Assembly: GCF_002929225.1 (NCBI RefSeq)
Contig: NZ_PISM01000022.1
Coordinates: 496,001-560,000, forward strand
DNA length: 64,000 nucleotides
Origin: Stutzerimonas kunmingensis
GTDB lineage: Bacteria > Pseudomonadota > Gammaproteobacteria > Pseudomonadales > Pseudomonadaceae
Direction of reading: 5' to 3'
Part shown: piece by piece, positions 46,006 to 53,796 of the stretch
Numbering within the stretch: position 1 is the first letter of the stretch
Layout: each line of letters opens with the position of its first letter
Position numbers and translations under genes: made by a program
The notes under the pieces: model-generated
Database searches by the model: none
Told to the model about the DNA's origin: nothing
The model's input: the letters and a program-made list of their open reading frames with translations, nothing else

Positions 46006-46817
46006 TGCTGCACCGGTGTATCAGGCAGGTTGCCCCATTCGGACCAGGAGCCGGCATAGCCCTTGACGCGTGGGTAGCCGAGTGCCTTGGCCAGGAGGTA
46101 GGTGAGGCCGGAGCGATGATGGGTGTGGCAGTGGGTTACGACTTCCTTTTCCGGGACGATGCCCAGTGCCCCCAACTGCTCGGCGATGTCCTCGCGGATT
46201 CGGAGGTCGCGAGCACGGTCCATGGCGGCGGTCCACTCGAAGTTGATTGCCCCGGGTATGTGGCCGCCCCGCGCGGCAAAGAGTTTTTCGCCACGGAATT
46301 CGGCCGGCGAGCGCGCGTCCCAGATCACCAGATCCTCTGCGCCGAGGCGGCTTTCGATGTAGCTGCGGGTCGCGATTGGGGCGGGGTCCAGTGTCAGGTT
46401 CGGCAGGCCGGGCGCCGCTTCGGGTACTTGCTGGGTCAGCGCTCGCGCCTCGCCGAGCCAGGCGTGCAGCCCGCCGTTGAGGTAGTGGTAGTGGTGATGG
46501 CCGATCACGTCGAGCAGCCAGATGAAACGACCGGCCCAGCCGCCGCCTTCGTCGTCATACACCACGTACACCGCGTCGTGCCGATGACCCAGTGCGCCGA
46601 ACAATCGCTGCAGTTGTGCAATATCCGGAAGCAATCCCGGCGCTGGCGGCTGGCCGAGCTGGGTCTGTTTGGGGTCGACGAAGCGAGCGCCCGGCAGATG
46701 GCCTTCGGCATAACGAGCAGCGCTGGTCAGGTCGACCAGAATCAGCTCGGGCGCGTCCAGGCGTGCGGCCAGGTCGGCTGGCTCGATCACCAGCGGCAGG
46801 TTGGAAAAGGCAGACAC
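46002..46817 (-). CDS. rhdA: Thiosulfate sulfurtransferase (rhodanese)
   Basis: RhdA moves sulfane sulfur from thiosulfate to acceptors such as cyanide or thiols. The protein is 271 residues with two rhodanese domains; the C-terminal one carries the active-site loop CHTHHRS with the catalytic Cys230. That numbering equals the Azotobacter vinelandii RhdA active site I recall. Start choice: GTG at 46817, which has GAGGG five bases upstream and gives MSAFSNLPLVIEP; the ATG at 46829 lacks a ribosome-binding site. It lies directly upstream of psd with a 4-base overlap. Confidence 0.94.
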   Translation of the reverse strand: MSAFSNLPLVIEPADLAARLDAPELILVDLTSAARYAEGHLPGARFVDPKQTQLGQPPAPGLLPDIAQLQRLFGALGHRHDAVYVVYDDEGGGWAGRFIWLLDVIGHHHYHYLNGGLHAWLGEARALTQQVPEAAPGLPNLTLDPAPIATRSYIESRLGAEDLVIWDARSPAEFRGEKLFAARGGHIPGAINFEWTAAMDRARDLRIREDIAEQLGALGIVPEKEVVTHCHTHHRSGLTYLLAKALGYPRVKGYAGSWSEWGNLPDTPVQQ

Positions 46818-46864
46818 GACAGCCCTCATCTAGTCGTAGAAGGGGCGAAGTCTAGCGAAAAAGC

Positions 46865-48379
46865 TCAGACCCCGCGCCTGCTGAAGGTAGCCAATGCGCG
46901 CTCGATGCACTGCGTTGTTTTAGCGAATGTTTGCAGGGTAGTGTCGGAGAAGGGTGCGCCGTTCTGGTCGGAAACCACCAGCATCAGCACGCGCCCGTCG
47001 ATGCCCAGCGAGCGCAACAGCAGATGTTCGCCGCTGAAAAGCGCTTTCAGGCTGCCGGGCAGCAATGCCGAGAACTGTGCCATGTTGGCCGGCTGCAGGC
47101 GCAGCTGTGCCGGCTTTTCCAGCAGACGGCGCACGATCTGGCTCTGCTCGGGGGTGAGGGTAAGTCGCGCAGCATCGCTTGGCAGGCCGGCCGATTGCTG
47201 GGCGACCAGGCGGTTCTGCTTTCGGTCGAACAGCAACACCAGTGTGCGCTGCATGCCCGCGCAGGCAAGGGCTTGGCTGGCGGTAGCGGTCAGCTGCAAG
47301 ACGTTGCTGAACGGCGTCGGCTCGCTGAGCAGGCGGCGACAGTGCTCGCGCCATTCGGCCAGATCGGCGTCGCTTGCTACCGGCGCAGCACGCAACACCT
47401 GAAAACGGGTACCGGTAGGCCACAGCAGGCCTTGAGCCGGATGCCAGAGATCGGTCCGGCCGATCTCCCGGGCGCTGGTCGCCGCCTGCTGGTGCACCAT
47501 CTGCTGCAGATCGGCGAGCGACACCTGCAGATACAAACCGGCCAGGCGCTGCCAGCGCAGGCTGTGTACGCCGCTCCAGCTATGGTGCGAGGACAGTGCC
47601 AGGCCGTTGGCCAGCACGATGGTGTTGCTCGGCAGCGTCAGCCAGCGGCGCAAGTCGGGGTCGGCGTCGAGCATCTGCTGCTGATGCAGCGGGTGCTCGT
47701 TGTCGTGGGCAATATGCAGGGCCTTGATCAGGCGCCGCCGATCGGTGCCCAGCAGGCGATAACCCTGAATGATCCAGTCCGGCAGCCGCCAATGCTCAGC
47801 AAGCCTTAGGCACAGCTCCAGCAGGGATACGCCGAGCAGCTCGCGCTCGACCCTGCTGGCCGGCTCGCCCTTGACCAGTACCCGCTGCTCCCAACTGTCG
47901 AGCAGATGCGGATAGGCGCCTATCAGCGCCCAGGCGGGAGACAGGAACAGCAGGCTGCCCCAGTGAATGTCCTGCCACAGTCGTGCGAGGCGGGCGGCGA
48001 ACAGTCCGTTGGCCTGCTGGCTGGCGTGGCGGCTGATTAATACCAGTTGCCGCAGTGGCTGCGGCATGTCGGCGGCCTCCATGGCCGGAATGCGCGCCAG
48101 CAGCGCTTCGGCGCGCTGCAGGCCGATGCGGCTGAGCGCGACCTCCAGGCTCTCGGCCGGCTGGCTGTCGCCGATGCCTCGATTGGCCTCCTGGATGAAA
48201 CGCAGCGCCAGCACGGGGCTGTCCTGAATAAGCTCGGCGATCTGCCGCATCGACTTGCTGCTGTCGCGCAGCGCCAGTCGCACCTTGCCATGGACGCCGG
48301 CAAACGCGGGAAGGGGTGCATCGTCGAGAGCCTTGATCCAGGCGGGTATCGTGCGTGGCAGCGGAGGTGTGGTGGTCAT
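46865..48379 (-). CDS. HDOD-domain protein with GAF-like C-terminus
   Basis: The 504-residue protein has an N-terminal HDOD region (about 10-280): VRLALRDSSKSMRQIAELIQ, ALRFIQEANRGIG and SLEVALSRIGLQRAEALL match the helical pattern of HDOD signalling proteins, which lack the HD-GYP catalytic residues. The last 150 residues (VLQLTATASQALACAGMQRTL onward, with VLMLVVSDQNGAPFSD) look like a GAF domain. A signalling or scaffold role is likely; the ligand is unknown. It is transcribed divergently from motA and lies upstream of rhdA on the same strand. Confidence 0.85.
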   Translation of the reverse strand: MTTTPPLPRTIPAWIKALDDAPLPAFAGVHGKVRLALRDSSKSMRQIAELIQDSPVLALRFIQEANRGIGDSQPAESLEVALSRIGLQRAEALLARIPAMEAADMPQPLRQLVLISRHASQQANGLFAARLARLWQDIHWGSLLFLSPAWALIGAYPHLLDSWEQRVLVKGEPASRVERELLGVSLLELCLRLAEHWRLPDWIIQGYRLLGTDRRRLIKALHIAHDNEHPLHQQQMLDADPDLRRWLTLPSNTIVLANGLALSSHHSWSGVHSLRWQRLAGLYLQVSLADLQQMVHQQAATSAREIGRTDLWHPAQGLLWPTGTRFQVLRAAPVASDADLAEWREHCRRLLSEPTPFSNVLQLTATASQALACAGMQRTLVLLFDRKQNRLVAQQSAGLPSDAARLTLTPEQSQIVRRLLEKPAQLRLQPANMAQFSALLPGSLKALFSGEHLLLRSLGIDGRVLMLVVSDQNGAPFSDTTLQTFAKTTQCIERALATFSRRGV

Positions 48380-48408
48380 GGCCGAACTAGCTTTTCATCG
48401 GGATGGCC

Positions 48409-48435
48409 TTTAGTCTGGCGCAAAAGTTCCGATAA
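48409..48435 (+). promoter_or_regulatory. Candidate FliA (sigma-28) promoter for motAB
   Basis: CCGATAA at 48429-48435 matches the core of the sigma-28 -10 box (GCCGATAA). TTTAGTCT at 48409-48416, eleven bases upstream, matches five of eight positions of TAAAGTTT. It lies about 110 bases before motA, a flagellar stator gene and a plausible FliA target. The -35 match is weak, so this is a candidate only. Confidence 0.4.
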
Positions 48436-48545
48436 CCAGAACAATTCTTCCAACATTCCTTTCGCAAGGTCGTCTGGTGACGATTCTGGGCGTTTATTTG
48501 CCCTTGATCCGGACGGCTCGTAACCAGGTTTTAGACGTACCTCCT

Positions 48546-49397
48546 ATGGTCAAAATAATCGGGATTATCGTCGTGTTCGCCAGCGTGCTGGGCGGGTTCG
48601 TGCTCTCTGGCGGCAAGATCGGCGCGCTCATCCATCCGTTCGAGGTGATGATCATCGGTGGTGCGGCGCTGGGCGGTTTTCTGCAGGCCAACCCCGCCAG
48701 CACCACCATGCTGGTGTTCAAAAAATCGCTGAAGATGTTCAGCACCCGTTTTACCCATACCTATTATCTGGAAGTGCTCAGCCTGCTCTACTCGATCCTC
48801 AACAAGAGTCGTCGTGAAGGGTTGATGGCCATTGAAGCTGACCTGGAAGATCCCGCCGCCAGTCCGCTGTTCAGCAAGTACCCGGGCTTCCTGCAGGACG
48901 AGCGTATGACCGCCTTCACCTGCGATTACCTGCGCATCATGTCGTCCGGCAACATGGCGCCGCACGAACTCGAAGGCCTGTTCGACATGGAACTGAACAG
49001 CCTGAAGGAAGAACTCGAACATCCCTCCCATGCGGTCGCCAAGGTGGCGGACGGCCTGCCGGCGATGGGTATCGTCGCGGCGGTACTGGGCATCGTCATC
49101 ACCATGTCGATCCTCGCCGAGGCGGATAACGCGATGATCGGTTACAAGGTTGGCTCGGCGCTGGTCGGTACTTTCCTCGGTATTCTTGCCTCCTATGGCT
49201 TCTTCGGGCCACTGGCCGCGGCACTGGAGCACGATGCCAAGGAGGAGCTGAACGTGTACGAGGCGATCAAGGCGACGCTGGTCGCGTCGGCCTCGGGCAT
49301 GCCGCCAACGCTGGCCGTCGAGTTCGGACGCAAGGTTCTCTATCCGGCGCACCGCCCGAGCTTCGCCGAGCTCGAGCAAGCCATGCGCGGCAGCTAA
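48546..49397 (+). CDS. motA: Flagellar motor stator protein MotA
   Basis: MotA forms the pentameric ring around MotB and couples proton flow to flagellar rotation. The 283-residue protein has four membrane segments (MVKIIGIIVVFASVLGGFVL at the start; two near 170-225) and the cytoplasmic loop with charged residues that contacts FliG. The ATG at 48546 gives the normal family start and length; an open frame reaches further upstream without similarity. motB follows nine bases later. Pseudomonads usually carry a second stator pair, motCD, elsewhere. Confidence 0.95.
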   Translation: MVKIIGIIVVFASVLGGFVLSGGKIGALIHPFEVMIIGGAALGGFLQANPASTTMLVFKKSLKMFSTRFTHTYYLEVLSLLYSILNKSRREGLMAIEADLEDPAASPLFSKYPGFLQDERMTAFTCDYLRIMSSGNMAPHELEGLFDMELNSLKEELEHPSHAVAKVADGLPAMGIVAAVLGIVITMSILAEADNAMIGYKVGSALVGTFLGILASYGFFGPLAAALEHDAKEELNVYEAIKATLVASASGMPPTLAVEFGRKVLYPAHRPSFAELEQAMRGS

Positions 49398-49406
49398 AGG
49401 CTCGCC

Positions 49407-50408
49407 ATGGACAACACCCAACCGATCATCGTCAAGCGGGTCAAGAAGGTCGCGGGCGGCCACCACGGTGGCGCCTGGAAGATCGCCTTCGCCGACTTCG
49501 CCACCGCGATGATGGCGTTCTTTCTGGTGATGTGGCTGATGAGTTCGGCCACGCCAGAGCAGAAGAAACTCATCTCCGGCTACTTCCAGGACCCGATCGG
49601 CTTCACCGAGAGTGCCAGCCCGCACGTGATCGACCTGGGAGGTACGCCGACCCCCTCGCCGGACCGCACCCTCAATCCGGAGCTGGAACCGGCGCAGAGC
49701 GAAGCGCAGATCGACAGCGCTCAGGTGGAGACCTTTGCCGAACAGCTGGAGCGTGAACGCCTCGAGCTGCTCTTGCAGGAACTGCAGAACAAGGTCGACG
49801 AGAATCCCGAACTGCAGAAGTTCAAGGACCAGATTCTCTTCGAGATCACGCAGGACGGCCTGCGCATCCAGATCATGGATGCCGAGAACCGGCCCATGTT
49901 CGCGCTCGGCAGCGCCCAGTTGCAGCCCTACTTCGAAGACATCCTGCTGGCGCTGGTCGACACCATCGCTGCGGTGCCGAACAAGATCAGCATCAGCGGT
50001 CACACCGATGCCAAGCCTTACTCAGGGCGTGGTGACTTCGGCAACTGGGAACTCTCGGCCGGGCGCGCCAATGCCGCACGCCGCACGCTGGTGATCGGTG
50101 GTTACCCGGAGGATCAGATTGCGCGGGTCGTGGGCTACGCCTCGTCGGCACTGTTCGATCGCAAGGACCCGCTCAACCCGGTCAACCGACGCATCGATAT
50201 TCTGGTGCTGACCAAGAAGGCGCAGCGTTCGATCGAGGATGAGCAGCCCGCTGCCACGGATTCGACCGGTGCTGCCGAAGGCGAAGTTGCGCCATCTGGC
50301 GGCGCGGCGCCGGCTGGGGAGGAGCCGTTACAGCCGGAGCAACTGCGGGAGCGGTTGAACATCTTCGAAGATGGCGTGCTGCAGTTCAGTCAGCCCGGCG
50401 AGGGCTGA
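49407..50408 (+). CDS. motB: Flagellar motor stator protein MotB
   Basis: MotB anchors the stator to peptidoglycan and carries the proton-accepting Asp. The 333-residue protein has a Lys-rich cytoplasmic N-terminus, one membrane helix with FADFATAMMAFFLVMWLM (Asp30), a periplasmic plug/linker, and an OmpA/MotB-type peptidoglycan-binding domain (ISGHTDAKPYSGRGDFGNWELS near residue 195). An acidic, Ala/Pro-rich tail (about 275-315) is a low-complexity extension. It follows motA by nine bases and converges on rsgA. Confidence 0.95.
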   Translation: MDNTQPIIVKRVKKVAGGHHGGAWKIAFADFATAMMAFFLVMWLMSSATPEQKKLISGYFQDPIGFTESASPHVIDLGGTPTPSPDRTLNPELEPAQSEAQIDSAQVETFAEQLERERLELLLQELQNKVDENPELQKFKDQILFEITQDGLRIQIMDAENRPMFALGSAQLQPYFEDILLALVDTIAAVPNKISISGHTDAKPYSGRGDFGNWELSAGRANAARRTLVIGGYPEDQIARVVGYASSALFDRKDPLNPVNRRIDILVLTKKAQRSIEDEQPAATDSTGAAEGEVAPSGGAAPAGEEPLQPEQLRERLNIFEDGVLQFSQPGEG

Positions 50409-50416
50409 GCGACAGA

Positions 50417-51448
50417 TCAGTAGTCCGGTTCTGGCAGGCTGCTGAGGATGTGTCGGTAACTGCTCATTCGCTGCGGCTGGATGCGCCCGTCCTCCAGCGC
50501 CTGGAGCAGGGCGCAGCCGGGCTCGCGATCATGCTTGCAGTCGCGGAAGCGGCAGTGCCCGAGCAAATCCTGGAATTCGATGAAGCCTGCTTCGACGTCG
50601 GCGCGACTGACGTGACCTAAGCCGAATTCGCGGATGCCGGGGGAGTCGATCAGCTCGCCGCCACCGGGAAAGTGGAACAGACGTGCCGTGGTGGTGGTGT
50701 GGGTACCCTTGCCGGTCATTTCCGACAGCGCCCCGACGCGGGTGTCGACGCCCGGCAACAGGCTGTTCACCAGCGAAGACTTGCCCACCCCGGATTGCCC
50801 GACGAAGACGCTGACGTGGCCGTCGAGCCGCGCCTTGAGCGCTTCCATGCCGCCACCACCGTGGGCCGAGACTTCCAACAGCGGATAGTTCAGCTGCCGA
50901 TAGACTTCCAGCAGGCGATTCAGCGCGGCTTCGTTCTGCTCGTCGATCAAGTCGACCTTGTTCAACAGCAGCAATGGCGTGATGCCGGCGTGCTCCGCGG
51001 CGACCAGATAGCGGTCGATCAGGTTGGCGTGGGGCTCCGGTAGCGGCGCGAAGACGATGACGATCAGGTCGACGTTCGCCGCCACGGGCTTGAGCTGGCC
51101 ACGGGTATCCGGGCGGCAGAGTTCCGAATGTCGCGGCAGCTGCGCAACGATGACACCAATGCCCTGGTTGCCCGGGCGCCAGACCACACGATCGCCGGTG
51201 ACCAGTGCCGGCAGGTTGGCGCGCAGGTGGCAGCGAAAGACCTGCCCGCTGTGTTCGCCTTCCAGCGCTTCCACCTCGACCTGTACGCCGAAATGCGCGA
51301 TGACCAGTCCGGTCTGTTCCGGGCCAAGATCGCCGCCTTCGAGTTCTTCGAGTGCACGGCTTTCGCGACGCGCGGCGCGGGCGGCGCGCTCTTCCTGGAT
51401 TTTCTCGATACGCCAGTTCTGCCGGCGGTTGAGTTGGCGTTTGGCCAT
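50417..51448 (-). CDS. rsgA: Ribosome small-subunit-dependent GTPase A
   Basis: RsgA is a circularly permuted GTPase that checks late maturation of the 30S subunit. The 343-residue protein has an N-terminal OB domain with a basic start (MAKRQLNRRQNWRIEKIQ). The GTPase motifs come in permuted order (NKVD, then GQSGVGKSSLVN, then DSPGIREFG), and a C-terminal zinc motif, CRFRDCKHDREPGC, follows. Family, length and motif order leave little doubt. It diverges from the membrane methyltransferase-like gene and converges on motB. Confidence 0.95.
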   Translation of the reverse strand: MAKRQLNRRQNWRIEKIQEERAARAARRESRALEELEGGDLGPEQTGLVIAHFGVQVEVEALEGEHSGQVFRCHLRANLPALVTGDRVVWRPGNQGIGVIVAQLPRHSELCRPDTRGQLKPVAANVDLIVIVFAPLPEPHANLIDRYLVAAEHAGITPLLLLNKVDLIDEQNEAALNRLLEVYRQLNYPLLEVSAHGGGGMEALKARLDGHVSVFVGQSGVGKSSLVNSLLPGVDTRVGALSEMTGKGTHTTTTARLFHFPGGGELIDSPGIREFGLGHVSRADVEAGFIEFQDLLGHCRFRDCKHDREPGCALLQALEDGRIQPQRMSSYRHILSSLPEPDY

Positions 51449-51571
51449 GAATTCGGTTGTCTCTGAGGTTGGTGAGCGAGTCTAGCATGCTGCAACCCGC
51501 CCACTTCGGCCTGTATCGCGCTGAAGCCGGAGGGTTAGACTGGTGCTCCTTCACCCGTTCGATTGTCGGTC

Positions 51572-52378
51572 ATGCCTGCTTCTGTCGTTACTCGCCTGCC
51601 CATCCTGCGTGCGCTGCTGGCCCAGCTGTTGGCGCTGCTGGTGGTCTGGCTGCTGTTGCTCGGACTGGTCGGCGTGCTGGGTGTGCGTCCCGGTCTCATC
51701 CTTGTGGCAGTCGCGCAGGGCTGTCTGGCAGCGCTGATCGGGGCCCGGCTCGGGCTGTCGGCCTGGTGGCTGGCGATCAATCTGATGTTCGTTCCTGGAT
51801 TGGCGTTGCTGCGTGATTTCGACGTGCCGGGCTGGTTGCCGCTGGGCGCATTCACGTTGTTGTTGCTGTTGAACTGGAATGCCTTCACCGAGCGCGTGCC
51901 GCTCTATCTGACTGGCCGCGAAGCCGAGCGCCAGTTGCGCAACAGGCTGAGCGAGCTGCCGGCGGATTTTCGCTATATCGACCTGGGCAGCGGTTTGGCC
52001 GGCACCTTGTCGCGGTTGGCGCGGGACTTTCCGGCGGCGCAGTTCATCGGCGTGGAAACCGCGCCGCTGACCTTCGCGCTGTCCTGGCTGCGCTGCCTGC
52101 CGCGGCGCAACTGCCATATTCGCCTGCTCAGCCTGTGGCGGGTCGATCTCGCCGAGTACGACGTGGTCTATTGCTTCCTCTCACCCGCACCCATGGCCGC
52201 CCTGTGGGACAAGGCACACGCCGAGATGCGCCCCGGCGCGCGGCTGATCAGCAACAGTTTCGCGGTGCCAGGCGTCGAGCCGCTCGAAGTGCAGGAATTG
52301 AATGACTGGCGCCGCTCGCGGCTGCTGATCTGGTACCCCGGTGGCGCGACACCTGACGGCGTCGATACGAGCGGCTAA
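51572..52378 (+). CDS. Membrane-anchored class I methyltransferase-like protein
   Basis: The 268-residue protein has three or four hydrophobic helices in its first 110 residues (LLAQLLALLVVWLLLLGLVG; LGAFTLLLLLNWN). A short Rossmann methyltransferase-like domain follows, with motif I YIDLGSGLAGTLSRL near residue 135 and the acidic end of strand 2 in FIGVETAPL. The membrane part plus a reduced methyltransferase domain is unusual; substrate and activity are unknown. Start: ATG at 51572 (MPASVVTRLPILRAL); a TTG at 51563 would add three residues. Orn follows after 28 bases on the same strand. Confidence 0.8.
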   Translation: MPASVVTRLPILRALLAQLLALLVVWLLLLGLVGVLGVRPGLILVAVAQGCLAALIGARLGLSAWWLAINLMFVPGLALLRDFDVPGWLPLGAFTLLLLLNWNAFTERVPLYLTGREAERQLRNRLSELPADFRYIDLGSGLAGTLSRLARDFPAAQFIGVETAPLTFALSWLRCLPRRNCHIRLLSLWRVDLAEYDVVYCFLSPAPMAALWDKAHAEMRPGARLISNSFAVPGVEPLEVQELNDWRRSRLLIWYPGGATPDGVDTSG

Positions 52379-52406
52379 ACTGCGCCGCACAGCCAAGGAG
52401 CCCGCC

Positions 52407-52949
52407 ATGCAGAACCCGCAGAACCTGATCTGGATCGACCTGGAAATGACCGGTCTGGATCCGGACAACGACGTCATCATCGAGATGGCGACCATCGTCA
52501 CCGACAGTCAGCTCAACGTGCTGGCCGAGGGGCCGGTGATCGCGGTACACCAGAGCGATGAAACACTGGCGCGCATGGATGAGTGGAACACCCGTCAGCA
52601 CGGCGGCTCGGGCCTGACACAGCGCGTGCGTGAGAGCAGGATTTCCACCGCCGAGGCCGAGCAGGCGACGCTGGCCTTCCTCGAACAGTGGGTACCCAAG
52701 GGCAAGTCGCCGATCTGCGGCAACAGCATCTGCCAGGACCGCCGCTTCCTCTACCGGCAGATGCCGAAGCTCGAGGCCTACTTCCACTACCGCAACCTGG
52801 ATGTCTCCACGCTCAAGGAGCTGGCCGCGCGTTGGGCGCCGCAGATCATGGAAGGCTTCAAGAAGAGCGGCACGCACCTGGCGCTCGACGACATCCGTGA
52901 TTCCATCGCCGAGCTGCGGCATTACCGCGAGCATTTCATCAAGGTCTGA
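52407..52949 (+). CDS. orn: Oligoribonuclease
   Basis: Orn is the essential 3'-5' exonuclease that degrades 2-5-mer RNAs and pGpG, ending c-di-GMP turnover. The 180-residue protein has the DEDDh residues in WIDLEMTGLD, in CQDRRFLYRQM, and in HLALDDIRDSIAEL. The ATG at 52407 has AAGGAG nine bases upstream; upstream in-frame sequence overlaps the previous gene. As I recall, in P. aeruginosa orn is followed by a queuosine gene and the tsaE-amiB-mutL block; here it is followed by a palindromic repeat and an unrelated gene. Confidence 0.96.
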   Translation: MQNPQNLIWIDLEMTGLDPDNDVIIEMATIVTDSQLNVLAEGPVIAVHQSDETLARMDEWNTRQHGGSGLTQRVRESRISTAEAEQATLAFLEQWVPKGKSPICGNSICQDRRFLYRQMPKLEAYFHYRNLDVSTLKELAARWAPQIMEGFKKSGTHLALDDIRDSIAELRHYREHFIKV

Positions 52950-52981
52950 AAGGGGCGTTAACGCCTGACGCGTTTGCGGAT

Positions 52982-53053
52982 CGTAGGGTGGATCACGCTT
53001 CACCGATCCACCGACGAGGCCAGGTGGATGTAAAAAGCGACATCCACCCTACG
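52982..53053. repeat. Nested palindromic repeat between convergent genes
   Basis: CGTAGGGTGGAT at 52982-52993 is the reverse complement of ATCCACCCTACG at 53042-53053. Inside, GGTGGATGT pairs with ACATCCACC around AAAAAGCG, and GTGGATC repeats in both orientations. The unit can form alternative hairpins, like short dispersed palindromes in pseudomonads. It may act as a terminator for orn. I recall similar GTAGGGTGGAT palindromes being common in P. stutzeri-type genomes but cannot count them here. Confidence 0.75.
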
Positions 53054-53135
53054 TCACTGATGATCATCGTGAGAGTGAGGCCGCAGCGTCGTGCATCCAG
53101 TGGTCAATCGGCGCCTTTTGGCGAGGCGCCGACAG

Positions 53136-53777
53136 TTATTTCCCCAGCTTGCGCAGCTCGTCCGATTCGACGATGCGCATGCCGTCGCCTTCCTCCAGCG
53201 CCAGTCGCCACAGCGCGCGGGCGAGGGTGCAGGTCTCGATGCCGTGGTACTTGCCCGGCAGCAGCTGCGACAGGGGCGCCGCGATGCGTTCGCTCAACCG
53301 CGGCTCCAGGCGTGGGCCGATCAGTTGAGAGGGGCGGGCGATGGTCAGCTGTGGCCAGTCCTGCTGCTGCAATGCCGCCTCCATTTCGCCTTTGACCTTG
53401 AGGTAGAAGATCGAACTGTCCGGGTTGGCCCCCAGCGAGCTGATCACCAGCAGGTGACGCGCGCCCATCTCCTTAGCCCGGCGGGCAAACGCCAGCACCA
53501 GATCATGATCGATGGCGCGGAACGCCTCCTGGCCACCGGCCTGCTTTAGCGTGCTGCCCAGGCAGCAGAAGGCCGTGTCGATCTCGCCGCCCAGCGTTGG
53601 CAGCAACGCCAGCAGCTCTCCGACCGGGTTTTCCAGGCGCTGATGGGCCGCCAATGGCCTGCGTGTGGGCGCCAGCACGCGTTCGACGGTGGGTTCGTTG
53701 AGCAGGCGATCGAGCAGGTGCTCGCCAGTGAGTCCGGTGGCGCCGGCAAGCAGAATGCGCTGTGGCGTCAAATACAT
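53136..53777 (-). CDS. Atypical SDR NAD(P)-binding protein
   Basis: The 213-residue protein is a compact Rossmann protein of the atypical short-chain dehydrogenase type (HTATIP2/YwnB-like): ILLAGATGLTGEHLLDRLL at the N-terminus holds the Gly-rich NAD(P) motif, AFCCLGSTLKQAG the middle strand, and RHLLVISSLGANPDSSIFYLKVKGEME the YxxxK-like region (Tyr-Leu-Lys). The activity is unknown. The start at 53777 has AGGAGC upstream and gives MYLTPQRILLAGATG; the longer open frame upstream looks non-coding. It lies 20 bases from the MORN-C13 gene on the same strand and is probably co-transcribed. Confidence 0.88.
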   Translation of the reverse strand: MYLTPQRILLAGATGLTGEHLLDRLLNEPTVERVLAPTRRPLAAHQRLENPVGELLALLPTLGGEIDTAFCCLGSTLKQAGGQEAFRAIDHDLVLAFARRAKEMGARHLLVISSLGANPDSSIFYLKVKGEMEAALQQQDWPQLTIARPSQLIGPRLEPRLSERIAAPLSQLLPGKYHGIETCTLARALWRLALEEGDGMRIVESDELRKLGK

Positions 53778-53796
53778 GGTCTTGCTCCTGTGGCGA

